Shown: positions 24,099-33,420 of the stretch, one piece after another
Layout: every line of letters begins with the position of its first letter
How positions within the stretch are numbered: position 1 is the first letter of the stretch
Source of the DNA: Bacteroides sp. MSB163
GTDB lineage: Bacteria > Bacteroidota > Bacteroidia > Bacteroidales > Bacteroidaceae
Length of the DNA: 64,000 nucleotides
Assembly: GCF_036416795.1 (NCBI RefSeq)
Contig: NZ_CP143867.1
Coordinates: 6,316,001-6,380,000, forward strand
Direction of reading: 5' to 3'
Made by a program: the position numbers and the translations under genes
The notes under the pieces: generated by a model
Told to the model about the DNA's origin: nothing
The model's input: the letters and a program-made list of their open reading frames with translations, nothing else
The model's database searches: none

Positions 24099-24860
24099 TC
24101 AATATAGGAACGGAAAAACACGTTTCCGGTTTCCTACCGCATCTCCAAATTCTTCTTTATAGCGATGCCAGATAGCATTAGCACGAGGAACCAGGTTAGC
24201 CACTGTCCACCATAGGAAAACCAGTCCGGAAAGCGACCATGTCAATATAGCCCATCCTGCCCATTCTATAATTTCACCAAAGTAATTGGCAGAGGTGACA
24301 TAACGATACATCCCCTGCGATGGCAGATAATGCTGCGTATCTCCCGGTTTACGAAGATGGCGGATTACATAATCCGAATACCAGTTGATTCCCATTCCGG
24401 TGAAGAACAGCAATACTCCAAGAATAAACTGTGGAGTCTTCAGCCAGTCCGGCATATAAATAGTTTCAGGAGCCAGATAAAAGAGCCACTCTCCTTGCAT
24501 AAAGCCATTCAGGAGGTTGAACAACATTCCCATCATCATAATAGCAAGCGGCATACGGCTTTTCCCCTTCAGCAGGAAAGGAAACACAAAGGCGCGCTGG
24601 AAATAATGCAATTGAAATAAGAGAAAGAAAATTAAAGGAACAATTGAATTATATCGTGCTGAATTCCACCAAAGTAATAACATCACAATAAACACAGGTG
24701 CCTCCATCAGCATCCACGCCAACTTATTATTGATAGAAATGCCCCAAGATGCAGTTCGGAACATTCCATATCCCGCTTTGACAAAATAAAGTGCGATAAA
24801 AACAAACAGTGCGATGATGCTCATTGCACCAAGAAATAGCTGAAAAGTCCCTTGTTCCAT
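24099..24860 (-). CDS. Steroid 5-alpha-reductase-like membrane protein
   Basis: The 253-residue protein has about six hydrophobic segments and ends in the family's conserved C-terminal region: QGMYRYVTSANYFGEIIEW followed by WTVANLVPRANAIWHRYK and EFGD. This is the pattern of 3-oxo-5-alpha-steroid 4-dehydrogenases and related isoprenylcysteine-type enzymes, which use NADPH to reduce a conjugated double bond in a lipid. It is the first gene of the three-gene cluster and is preceded by a -7 box at 24884-24891. A bile acid or steroid substrate is plausible in a gut organism but unproven. Confidence 0.88.
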   Translation of the reverse strand: MEQGTFQLFLGAMSIIALFVFIALYFVKAGYGMFRTASWGISINNKLAWMLMEAPVFIVMLLLWWNSARYNSIVPLIFFLLFQLHYFQRAFVFPFLLKGKSRMPLAIMMMGMLFNLLNGFMQGEWLFYLAPETIYMPDWLKTPQFILGVLLFFTGMGINWYSDYVIRHLRKPGDTQHYLPSQGMYRYVTSANYFGEIIEWAGWAILTWSLSGLVFLWWTVANLVPRANAIWHRYKEEFGDAVGNRKRVFPFLY

Positions 24861-24883
24861 ACTTGTTTCGATTTAAGTATGGG

Positions 24884-24891
24884 CAAAGATA
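24884..24891 (-). promoter_or_regulatory. -7 box TATCTTTG of the reductase cluster
   Basis: Read on the minus strand, the box matches TAnnTTTG and lies about 24 bp upstream of the ATG at 24860. Confidence 0.6.
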
Positions 24892-24970
24892 TATAAAAAG
24901 GGGAGAAAAAGAAAACTTCCTCGCCCTAATTAGTTTACAAATATGTTAGCAAATTATTTCAAAAATGTAA

Positions 24971-25132
24971 GGTTTTGAATGAAGTGATGATTTATTTTTT
25001 AGACGCGGATGACACGGATGACGCAGATTTTTTATTTATTGATGTGACAGCACAGCCTTTAAATCTGTGTCATCCGTGTCATCTGCGTCTAAGAGATTGA
25101 ATACATAGGCTAAAATCATTTACCTCATTTCT
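24971..25132. repeat. MITE-like interspersed repeat, copy 2
   Basis: This 162-bp copy matches 4635-4788 with only three substitutions, a one-base T-run difference and one extra 9-bp unit. The inner arms at 25000-25030 and 25061-25091 pair at 29 of 31 positions around a 30-nt loop. It fills the gap between the reductase cluster promoter and the 3' end of the citrate synthase gene. Confidence 0.9.
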
Positions 25133-25150
25133 ATACCGTTTTACTCGTCT

Positions 25151-26494
25151 TTATCGTTTCTTGATAGGTACATAGGTCGTATCTTCAAGCACATTTTTGT
25201 ATGCGGGACGAATGATACGCTTACCTTCAAAGTTCAATTCTTCATTACGGTGTGCACACCAACCGACGATACGAGCCATAGCAAACAACGGTGTAAAGAT
25301 TTCCTGCGGTAATCCAATCATTTCATAAACAAAGCCAGAATAGAAATCGACGTTGCTCGATACCGTCTTTCCATTATTCTTCACGCGACCGAAAGTTTCG
25401 ATAGCACGTTCCTCCAAGAGCTCAAGAAAAGCAAACTCGCGCTCTTTACCCTTTTCGCGGGCAAGATCACGAGCCAGTTCTTTCAGTAAGATAGCACGTG
25501 GATCGGAAATCGTATAAACAGCATGTCCGATACCATAAATTAATCCGGTCTTGTTATAAACTTCCTTATTCAGCATACGGGTAAAGTAAGTGTCGATCTC
25601 ATCCACGCTTGTCCAGTCCTGAATATTCTCCTGTAAGTGATGGAACATATCAGCCACCTGAATATTTGCACCACCATGAAGCGGGCCTTTCAACGAACCG
25701 ATACCTGCAGCAATTGCCGAATACGTATCTGTTCCGGTAGAAGAAGTGACACGAACAGTGAAAGTTGAGTTGTTACCGCCACCATGTTCAGCCTGAAGCA
25801 CCAGCAAGAGGTCAAGGGTGCGGGCATCCAGCTGTGTATAATTACGTTTCAGCATATAAAGGAAATTTTCGGCAATAGAAAGATTCTCCTGCGGATGACG
25901 GATATGCAAGGAACGACCGAAGGTGGCATGTCGAAGCATATTGTATGCATAGGCAATGATAGTGGGAAATTTGGAGATGAGGTCTATACTCTGACGCATC
26001 AGGTTGTCGCGGGAAGTATCATCGGCAGCAGGGTCAAAACGATACATCTCGAGTACACTGCGTGCCAAAATATTCATAATATTATTCCCTTCCAGTTCGA
26101 TAATATTCATCTTAGTCTTCTGTTCCAACGGCATATTATCATTAATCAGTTCACGGAAAGAAGCCAACTCTTCCTTATCAGGCAAATTACCGGACAGTAA
26201 CAGATAAGCCACTTCCTCGAATCCAAAACGTTTCTCTTTCACAAAAGCGTGGACAATATCTTCCACATCATATCCCCGGTAGAACAGCTTACCCGGGATA
26301 GGTTTCAAGCCGCCGCCCGGAACACGTTCATAACCCACCACATTACCAATTCTGGTGAGTCCAACCAAAACACCCGTGCCGTCTTCATTGCGCAAACCGC
26401 GCTTCACATCAAATTTGGAGAATAATTCGGTATCAATCCGAACCGCTTCCTTCATATCCTCGGAAAGCTTATAAACTAAATATTCCTTCTTCAT
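25151..26494 (-). CDS. gltA: Citrate synthase
   Basis: Citrate synthase joins oxaloacetate and acetyl-CoA in the oxidative branch of the citric acid cycle. The 447-residue protein contains the active-site regions GPLHGGAN (His), YGIGHAVYT (His) and NVDFYSGFVYEMIG (Asp). It is the third gene of an apparent operon aconitase, isocitrate dehydrogenase, citrate synthase, 25 bp after the isocitrate dehydrogenase stop. Together they lead from oxaloacetate to 2-oxoglutarate, used for glutamate synthesis in anaerobic Bacteroides. Confidence 0.95.
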   Translation of the reverse strand: MKKEYLVYKLSEDMKEAVRIDTELFSKFDVKRGLRNEDGTGVLVGLTRIGNVVGYERVPGGGLKPIPGKLFYRGYDVEDIVHAFVKEKRFGFEEVAYLLLSGNLPDKEELASFRELINDNMPLEQKTKMNIIELEGNNIMNILARSVLEMYRFDPAADDTSRDNLMRQSIDLISKFPTIIAYAYNMLRHATFGRSLHIRHPQENLSIAENFLYMLKRNYTQLDARTLDLLLVLQAEHGGGNNSTFTVRVTSSTGTDTYSAIAAGIGSLKGPLHGGANIQVADMFHHLQENIQDWTSVDEIDTYFTRMLNKEVYNKTGLIYGIGHAVYTISDPRAILLKELARDLAREKGKEREFAFLELLEERAIETFGRVKNNGKTVSSNVDFYSGFVYEMIGLPQEIFTPLFAMARIVGWCAHRNEELNFEGKRIIRPAYKNVLEDTTYVPIKKR

Positions 26495-26519
26495 TTTCGT
26501 ATCGTTTTAATCGTTAGTA

Positions 26520-27668
26520 TTATTTTTCAATTCTTTCCACTATCTCCCGGGTAAAGGCAGAAGTGGACAAAGAGACGCCGCCGGGCATGAAGCGCGCCAG
26601 GTCGGCGGTAGCACGGGCATCAAGGAAACTTCGTTCCAGCGCATGTTCTATCAGGGAAGCAGATTCTTTCCAACCAAAGTATTCGAGCATCATTACAGCA
26701 GACAGAATGATGGAACAGGGGTTCACAATATTTTTACCTGCAATATTCGGTGCCGTGCCATGAGTGGCTTCAAAGATGGCATGTCCGGTCTGGTAGTTGA
26801 TATTTGCTCCGGGAGCAATACCGATACCGCCCACCATGGCAGCCAACTGATCGGAAACATAATCTCCATTCAGGTTAAGGGTAGCAATCACAGAGTATTC
26901 TTCAGGAACCAACAAGGTATTTTGCAGGAAAGCATCCGCAATGCAATCTTTTATCACCAGCTTTCCGTCAGCCAATGCTTCTCCAAATTCACGTTCAGCT
27001 AGTTCGTAACCCCACTTTTTGAAACCGCCTTCGGTAAACTTCATTATATTTCCCTTGTGTACCAATGTCACGGAAGGCAGATTATTCTCAAGTGCATACC
27101 GGCAGGCAGCGCGCACCAACCGTTCCGTTCCTTCTTTTGAAACAGGTTTTACACCGAAAGAAGATGTCTTGGGGAACCGTACTTTCTTCACCCCCATTTC
27201 ATCATGCAGAAACTTATAGAACTTCTCAGCCTCCGGTGTACCGGCTTCCCACTCAATACCCGCATAAATATCTTCCGTATTTTCACGGAATACACACATG
27301 TTCACCTTCTCCGGATGACGAACCGGAGAGTGAATGCCCTGATACCAACGAACCGGCCGCAGGCATACATACAAATCCAATGTCTGGCGCAATGCCACGT
27401 TCAGTGAACGGATACCACCACCGACAGGGGTCGTCAGCGGACCTTTGATACCCACCTTGTAATCACGAAAAGCTTCCATTGTTTCATCAGGTAACCACAG
27501 GCCACATTTTTCAAAAGCCCGTTCGCCTGCCCACACTTCCATCCATTCAATTTGCCGTTGTCCACTATATGCTTTCTGCACGGCAGCATTCACAATAGCT
27601 TGCATAGAAGGAGTTATTTCAACTCCTACCCCATCACCTGTAATAAAAGGTACTGTAATTTTATCCAT
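26520..27668 (-). CDS. icd: Isocitrate dehydrogenase
   Basis: The enzyme oxidises isocitrate to 2-oxoglutarate and CO2. The 382-residue protein is of the E. coli Icd type, with the substrate-binding Ser in GGIRSLNVALRQ, RENTEDIYAGIEW and ATHGTAPNIAGKN. The residues equivalent to E. coli Lys344 and Tyr345, which select NADP, are Asn and Ile here, while the later Arg (LARFMPGG) is kept, so cofactor preference should not be assumed. The ATG at 27668 (MDKITVPF) is preferred over upstream ATGs because it starts 4 bp after the aconitase stop codon and gives the standard N terminus. Confidence 0.95.
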   Translation of the reverse strand: MDKITVPFITGDGVGVEITPSMQAIVNAAVQKAYSGQRQIEWMEVWAGERAFEKCGLWLPDETMEAFRDYKVGIKGPLTTPVGGGIRSLNVALRQTLDLYVCLRPVRWYQGIHSPVRHPEKVNMCVFRENTEDIYAGIEWEAGTPEAEKFYKFLHDEMGVKKVRFPKTSSFGVKPVSKEGTERLVRAACRYALENNLPSVTLVHKGNIMKFTEGGFKKWGYELAEREFGEALADGKLVIKDCIADAFLQNTLLVPEEYSVIATLNLNGDYVSDQLAAMVGGIGIAPGANINYQTGHAIFEATHGTAPNIAGKNIVNPCSIILSAVMMLEYFGWKESASLIEHALERSFLDARATADLARFMPGGVSLSTSAFTREIVERIEK

Positions 27669-27672
27669 CTTT

Positions 27673-29916
27673 CTATCTTGCATTAAGAGCAGAACCGGCA
27701 CGAAACCAGCCTATCTGCTGTTCATTATACGTATGTTGAGCTTCGAAGCTATCCTTCGTACCATCTTCGTGGTGAAGGACAATCTTAAGATTACGGCCGG
27801 GAGCAAAGTCCATCAATCCGATTACCGAAATTAAATCATGTTCCTGAATCTTATCATAATCGGCTTTATCCACAAAAGTCAATGCCAGCATACCTTGTTT
27901 CTTTAGGTTCGTTTCATGGATACGGGCAAAACTCTTTGCCAGAATCACACGGACCTTCAGGAAACGGGGCTCCATAGCGGCATGTTCACGACTGGAACCT
28001 TCACCATAATTCTCTTCGGCTACTACAATGGAAGAAATTCCTTCGGACTTATACATCTTTGCCGTACCGGAAACCGGACCGTACATATTAGTCGAACGAT
28101 TCCAGACACTGTTAGTTTCTCCATTGAAAGCATTTACAGCACCCATCAGCATATTGTCTGAGATATTCTCCAGATGCCCACGGAAACGAAGCCACGGCCC
28201 CGCCATTGAAATATGGTCTGTAGTACATTTACCCTGTACCTTAATCAGCAACGGCATATTAAGTAAATCGGTTCCTTCCCAGGCAGGGAATGGTTGTAGC
28301 AATTGAAGCCGTTGCGAATGGAGATTCACATTGATTTCCACCTTTTCACTGCTGGGGGCTATATACCCTTCGCTACCTTCGGCAAATCCTTTCGGTGGCA
28401 ATTCTTCACCCACAGGCTCGGAGAGTTTTACCTTTTCACCTTCACGATTCACCAATACATCTGTCAGCGGATTGAAACAAAGATCTCCGGCAATCGTCAG
28501 TGCCATCGTCAATTCGGGGGAAGCGACAAAGGCATACGTATTCGGATTACCGTCTGCACGTTTAGCAAAATTACGGTTGAAAGAGGTTACGATAGAATTT
28601 TTGCGAGTAGGGTTATCTGTCTCACGTTTCCACTGACCAATACAGGGACCGCAGGCATTTGCCATAATTGTAGCACCGACTTTTTCAAAAGTTCCTATCA
28701 TACCATCCCGCTCTGCTGTAGCCCGTATCCGTTCGGAACCGGGGTTCACAATCAGGGGAGCGGCTACTTTCAGGTGCTTCTCTTCAACTTGGCGCGCCAA
28801 GGAAACGGCACGACTTAAATCCTGATAGGATGAATTGGTGCATGAACCTATCAATCCGACTTCCATCTTGCGCGGATAACCGTTAACCAATACTTTTTCT
28901 GCAAATTCAGAAATAGGCGTAGCAGCATCGGGAGTAAAAGGACCATTAATATAAGGTTCCAGCCTGGAAAGGTCAATCTCAATTACCCGGTCGTAATACT
29001 TCTCCGGGGCAATCATGATGTCGGCATCTGCACGAAGATCACCCGCCACAGAATCAGCCATCTCTGCCACTTCTTCCCTTCCTGTGGCTTTCAGATAAGT
29101 AGCCATACGATCATCATAAGGGAAAAGTGACGTAGTGGCGCCGACTTCGGCACCCATATTACAAATAGTTGCCTTACCGGTAGCAGACAAAGAAGCCGTG
29201 CCCGGTCCAAAATATTCAATGATTGCATTTGTACCGCCTTTAACCGTCAGGATACCTGCCAACTTCAGAATCACATCTTTTGGAGCCGCCCAACCATTTA
29301 ATTCACCTTTCAGATGTACACCAATCAAACGGGGCATTTTCAATTCCCATTCCATACCGGTCATCACATCCACTGCATCGGCACCACCGACGCCGATGGC
29401 AACCATACCCAGACCACCTGCATTGGGCGTATGCGAATCCGTACCTACCATCATTCCACCAGGAAAGGCATAATTTTCCAATACCACCTGATGAATAATA
29501 CCCGCACCCGGTTGCCAGAAGCCGATGCCGTATCGGGAAGAAACATCACGCAAAAAATCGTATACTTCTTCGTTTGTCTTGGTAGCAGTGGCAATATCTT
29601 CCCGGGCTCCTCTATAGGCCTGTATCAGATGGTCGCAATGCACCGTTGAAGGTACAGCAACTTGTTCACGACCTGCATTCATAAATTGCAGCAATGCCAT
29701 TTGAGCGGTTGCATCCTGCATTGCTACACGGTCAGGGCGGAAGTTTACATAATCTTCTCCCCGATTGTAGTCTTTTACCCCCTTCTCATCAAACAGATGA
29801 GTATACAAAATCTTTTCTGCTAATGTCAGCGGACGTTGCAGTATAGCCCGCACGTGTTCCATTTTCCCCTTATAAGAAGCATAAAAGGCCTTTAACATAG
29901 TTACGTCATACACCAT
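27673..29916 (-). CDS. acnA: Aconitate hydratase (mitochondrial type)
   Basis: Aconitase interconverts citrate and isocitrate with a [4Fe-4S] cluster. The 747-residue protein has the cluster cysteines in GSCTNSSYQDL and NACGPCIGQW, the HCDHLIQ motif near the N terminus and the GEGSSREHAAMEPR swivel domain motif. The start at 29916 (MVYDVTMLKAF) gives the expected N terminus; the frame is open 20 codons further. It is the first gene of the operon with icd and gltA. The mitochondrial-like aconitase of Bacteroides has been described as of evolutionary interest (recalled, not checked). Confidence 0.95.
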   Translation of the reverse strand: MVYDVTMLKAFYASYKGKMEHVRAILQRPLTLAEKILYTHLFDEKGVKDYNRGEDYVNFRPDRVAMQDATAQMALLQFMNAGREQVAVPSTVHCDHLIQAYRGAREDIATATKTNEEVYDFLRDVSSRYGIGFWQPGAGIIHQVVLENYAFPGGMMVGTDSHTPNAGGLGMVAIGVGGADAVDVMTGMEWELKMPRLIGVHLKGELNGWAAPKDVILKLAGILTVKGGTNAIIEYFGPGTASLSATGKATICNMGAEVGATTSLFPYDDRMATYLKATGREEVAEMADSVAGDLRADADIMIAPEKYYDRVIEIDLSRLEPYINGPFTPDAATPISEFAEKVLVNGYPRKMEVGLIGSCTNSSYQDLSRAVSLARQVEEKHLKVAAPLIVNPGSERIRATAERDGMIGTFEKVGATIMANACGPCIGQWKRETDNPTRKNSIVTSFNRNFAKRADGNPNTYAFVASPELTMALTIAGDLCFNPLTDVLVNREGEKVKLSEPVGEELPPKGFAEGSEGYIAPSSEKVEINVNLHSQRLQLLQPFPAWEGTDLLNMPLLIKVQGKCTTDHISMAGPWLRFRGHLENISDNMLMGAVNAFNGETNSVWNRSTNMYGPVSGTAKMYKSEGISSIVVAEENYGEGSSREHAAMEPRFLKVRVILAKSFARIHETNLKKQGMLALTFVDKADYDKIQEHDLISVIGLMDFAPGRNLKIVLHHEDGTKDSFEAQHTYNEQQIGWFRAGSALNAR

Positions 29917-30011
29917 AATCACATTTATTTTTAGTTTTCCAATATTGTAAAGATTACAAATTAATATAATAAACAAATTAAAATCGTTAAAGGTTTAACA
30001 AATTAAAGCTT

Positions 30012-30045
30012 TTCTTCGTGCAAAAGCGAAGAATGATTACCTTTG
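30012..30045 (+). promoter_or_regulatory. Promoter region of the helicase gene
   Basis: A -7 box TACCTTTG lies at 30038-30045. An inverted repeat TTCTTCG (30012-30018) and CGAAGAA (30027-30033) occupies the -33 position instead of a TTTG. Confidence 0.55.
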
Positions 30046-30064
30046 TAAGAGATTTAATAATAAT

Positions 30065-31975
30065 ATGAGCAATAACCTCCTTTCTCCAACAGACCATCTT
30101 CAGCAACAAGAACTGCTCCTGCGTATGGAATATGAATTCGAAAAAGAAGAATTCAAAAGACAGACTGAAACCATGGGTATCGCCCGCAAGGTGAAACGGG
30201 GACTCTGTTGGTATCCTGCCACTCCCGGACGAAGTTACTACAATTCACTGAATCAATTAGTAATAGAAATTACACATACGGAAGATACTGATATAGAACA
30301 TAATTTTGAATTCGGGCGTCCCGTCTGTTTTTTCCGTAAAGGATACGACGAAAAGATCACATATTTCAATTCCATTGGTACTATCAGTTATGCCAACGAA
30401 ACACGTATGGTTGTTGCGATGCCCGGTGCAGGTGCTATACTGGAAGTGCAATCTGCCGAAAACCTCGGAGTGCAGCTTTATTTTGATGAAACGTCCTACC
30501 GCACTATGTTCGAAGCACTCTCCGATGTAATTCGCGCTAAGGGCAATCGATTGGCAGAATTGAGAGATATCATGTTGGGAACTTTAAAACCCGGATTCCG
30601 TGAACTCTACCCCGTCCGTTTCCCTTGGCTGAACTCTACACAGGAAAATGCAGTGAACAAAGTACTGAACTCCCGCGATGTTTCTATTGTACACGGACCT
30701 CCGGGAACAGGAAAAACAACTACTCTCGTAGAAGCTATCTATGAAACATTGCACCGCGAACCGCAAGTACTGGTTTGTGCCCAAAGTAATACTGCTGTCG
30801 ACTGGATCTGTGAAAAACTCGTAGATCGTGGCGTAAATGTCCTGCGCATTGGCAATCCCACCCGGGTAAACGACAAAATGCTTTCATTCACTTATGAGCG
30901 CCGCTTCGAAGGGCATCCGGCCTATTCTGAACTATGGAGTATCCGTAAAGCTATGCGTGAAATGGGCGGCAAACATCGGGGTAGTTATGAGGAACGTGAA
31001 AGCGCCCGCAATCGTATGAGTCGCCTGCGTGATCGTGCCACACAATTGGAAATACAAATCAATGCCGATCTTTTTGACAATGCCCATGTCATAGCCTCCA
31101 CCCTTGTCAGCAGCAATCACCGTATACTGAACGGGCGTCACTTCGGTACACTTTTTATTGATGAAGCTGCCCAAGCCCTGGAAGCCGCCTGTTGGATAGC
31201 TATTCGCAAAGCCGACCGTGTAGTACTGGCAGGCGATCATTGCCAGCTTCCACCTACTATAAAATGTTACGAAGCTGCCCGTGGAGGCCTCGAATGTACA
31301 TTAATGGAAAGAGTGGTTGCCAATAAACCTAGCACCGTCTCCCTATTGAAGGTACAATATCGTATGCACGAGGATATCATGAAATTTCCTTCTCAGTGGT
31401 TTTATAATGGAGAACTACAAGCGGCTCCTGAGATACGATACCGCGGTATTCTCGACTGGGACACTCCTATCAGCTGGATAGATACTTCTGACATGGATTT
31501 TAAAGAAGAGTTTATAGGAGAAACATTCGGGCGTATCAATAAAGCAGAAGCAGATTTACTTCTTCAGGAATTAAAAGTTTATATTAACCGGATAGGTGGA
31601 AAACGCGTGTTAGAAGAGCGGATCGATTTCGGTATAATTTCCCCATACAAAGCCCAGGTGCAATATCTTCGCAATAAGATTAAAGCAAGCGGTTCACTTA
31701 AACCGTATCGCAGCTTGCTCACTGTCAACACCGTAGATGGTTTTCAGGGACAGGAACGTGATGTCATTTTCATCAGCCTTGTCCGTGCCAACGAAGATGG
31801 GCAGATAGGCTTCCTCAACGACCTGCGAAGAATGAATGTCGCCATAACCCGTGCCCGCATGAAGCTGGTGATATTAGGAGAAGCCGCCACTTTAGCCCAT
31901 CATACTTTTTATCACAAATTTCTGGAATATACGGGAACTGTAAAACCACAAGATGAGTCACCTCACCGGGACTAA
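30065..31975 (+). CDS. Superfamily 1 Upf1-like DNA/RNA helicase
   Basis: The 636-residue protein has the SF1B helicase core: Walker A GPPGTGKTTTLVEA (about residues 211-224), ILASTL-like motif Ia region, Walker B LFIDEAAQALEAA (about 362-374), motif III LAGDHCQLPPT, motif V VDGFQGQERDVI and motif VI NVAITRARMKL. The N-terminal 200 residues resemble the beta-barrel and stalk region of the Upf1/IGHMBP2 group. It probably unwinds or remodels nucleic acids 5'-to-3'. It has its own promoter and no operon partner, so its pathway is not indicated. A 22-bp array follows its 3' end. Confidence 0.92.
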   Translation: MSNNLLSPTDHLQQQELLLRMEYEFEKEEFKRQTETMGIARKVKRGLCWYPATPGRSYYNSLNQLVIEITHTEDTDIEHNFEFGRPVCFFRKGYDEKITYFNSIGTISYANETRMVVAMPGAGAILEVQSAENLGVQLYFDETSYRTMFEALSDVIRAKGNRLAELRDIMLGTLKPGFRELYPVRFPWLNSTQENAVNKVLNSRDVSIVHGPPGTGKTTTLVEAIYETLHREPQVLVCAQSNTAVDWICEKLVDRGVNVLRIGNPTRVNDKMLSFTYERRFEGHPAYSELWSIRKAMREMGGKHRGSYEERESARNRMSRLRDRATQLEIQINADLFDNAHVIASTLVSSNHRILNGRHFGTLFIDEAAQALEAACWIAIRKADRVVLAGDHCQLPPTIKCYEAARGGLECTLMERVVANKPSTVSLLKVQYRMHEDIMKFPSQWFYNGELQAAPEIRYRGILDWDTPISWIDTSDMDFKEEFIGETFGRINKAEADLLLQELKVYINRIGGKRVLEERIDFGIISPYKAQVQYLRNKIKASGSLKPYRSLLTVNTVDGFQGQERDVIFISLVRANEDGQIGFLNDLRRMNVAITRARMKLVILGEAATLAHHTFYHKFLEYTGTVKPQDESPHRD

Positions 31976-32045
31976 TCTCCTCATTCTTGTCAAGAGCAGA
32001 TTTACGGAGCATTAACAGAACAAAAGGAATTTAAACCATCTGTTC

Positions 32046-32169
32046 TTGTTTCGCTGAAACAGATGATGCGTTTACCTCCATTACATTATCTGTTTTACCC
32101 CAACAGATGGTATGTTTTGAGCAATTACATCGTATGTTTTACTTCAAAAGAAGATATGTTTTCAACAAT
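32046..32169. repeat. Six-unit 22-bp array between the helicase gene and ilvC
   Basis: GTTT cores occur at 32048, 32070, 32092, 32114, 32136 and 32158, each exactly 22 bp apart. The later units share TATGTTTT, and alternate units share AGATGG/AGAAGA or ACAT starts. Complementary CATCTGTT and AACAGATG segments allow hairpins between neighbours. The array fills much of the 349-bp gap between two convergent genes. Confidence 0.9.
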
Positions 32170-32324
32170 TTCATACCTTATTATACAAAAAGAGAGGAGC
32201 AACTTACGTTACTCCTCCCATTGTCTTCTTCCCGAACTTAAATCAGGATTACGGTTACAAATATACTACATTGAAACACCGAAATCAAGGATTCGGGCAT
32301 TTTTATTCTTATCCCCAAGAAGGA

Positions 32325-33368
32325 TTAGTTATTTTCCGGACGCAACTGACGAACCGTAACAGCAGTCTGCCACATTTCGCTTTCGCGCAACTGACGAAGT
32401 TCTTCGTTCAGTTTCTCACGGTAATCAGGTTGAGAGTTGCTGTCGATAGAGATCTGAGCCTCATTACCAGACTTAACGCTTGCATACAATTTCTGTACTA
32501 CCGGCTTGATAGCATCGTGGAACGGAGTCATCCAGTCCAGAGCACCGCGTTGTGCAGTAGTAGAACAGTTAGCATACATCCAGTCCATACCATTCTTAGC
32601 GAATAGGGGCATCAATGACTGAGTCAATTCTTCTACCGTTTCATTGAATGCTTCTGACGGAGTATGACCGTTTTCACGCAATACTTCATACTGAGCCAAC
32701 AGCAATCCCTGAATAGCTCCCATCAATGAACCGCGTTCACCTGTCAGGTCAGAAGTAGCCTCACGTTGGAAAGTAGTTTCAAACAAATATCCTGAACCTA
32801 CACCGATACCCAATGCGATGGTACGATCCATAGCCTTGCCTGTAGCATCCTGATAAATAGCATAAGAAGAGTTCAAGCCACGGCCTTCGAGGAACATAGT
32901 ACGCAATGAAGTACCCGAACCTTTAGGAGCTACCATGATTACGTCGATATCTTTCTGAGGAACTACACCTGTACGGTCGCTCCAAGTGATAGCAAAACCA
33001 TGAGAGAAGTAAAGAGCTTTTCCCGGAGTCAGATAAGGTTTGATAGTAGGCCATACAGACATTACGGCTGCATCAGACAACAAGCACATAATGATAGTAC
33101 CTTTCTCACAAACCTCCTCAATGCCAAACAGTGTTTCACCCGGTACCCATCCGTCAGCTATCGCTTTCTCATAAGTCTTACCCGGACGTTGTCCAACGAT
33201 TACGTTGAAACCGTTATCGCGCAGGTTACATGCCTGTCCCGGTCCCTGTACACCATAACCGATCACTGCAATTGTTTCATCTTTCAAAACTTCACGTGCT
33301 TTTTCCAAAGGAAATTCTTCGCGGGTCATTACATTCTCAGTAACACCGCCAAAATTCAATTGTGCCAT
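32325..33368 (-). CDS. ilvC: Ketol-acid reductoisomerase
   Basis: The enzyme rearranges and reduces acetolactate or acetohydroxybutyrate with NADPH in valine, leucine and isoleucine synthesis. The 347-residue protein has the Rossmann motif GYGVQGPGQACNL (about residues 37-49), APKGSGTSLR and, in the all-helical domain, FQREATSDLTGERGSLMGA with the metal-binding acidic residues. It is the last gene of the ilv operon, 52 bp after the acyl-ACP thioesterase gene. The whole operon is under the attenuator at 38.5 kb, if no internal promoter exists. Confidence 0.95.
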   Translation of the reverse strand: MAQLNFGGVTENVMTREEFPLEKAREVLKDETIAVIGYGVQGPGQACNLRDNGFNVIVGQRPGKTYEKAIADGWVPGETLFGIEEVCEKGTIIMCLLSDAAVMSVWPTIKPYLTPGKALYFSHGFAITWSDRTGVVPQKDIDVIMVAPKGSGTSLRTMFLEGRGLNSSYAIYQDATGKAMDRTIALGIGVGSGYLFETTFQREATSDLTGERGSLMGAIQGLLLAQYEVLRENGHTPSEAFNETVEELTQSLMPLFAKNGMDWMYANCSTTAQRGALDWMTPFHDAIKPVVQKLYASVKSGNEAQISIDSNSQPDYREKLNEELRQLRESEMWQTAVTVRQLRPENN

Positions 33369-33420
33369 TTTCTTTTTTAGTTTTTTATTTGTGGCTTGCG
33401 CCAGCTAATGATTAATAAAA

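Noticed and set aside
29917..29976. 20-codon upstream extension of the aconitase frame
   Set aside because: The sequence is AT-rich and hydrophobic without family similarity; MVYDV at 29916 is the usual start.
32046..32169. CRISPR array
   Set aside because: The period is 22 bp, units are diverged, there are no 30-bp unique spacers and no cas genes are present. The same holds for the arrays at 19.8 and 53.4 kb.
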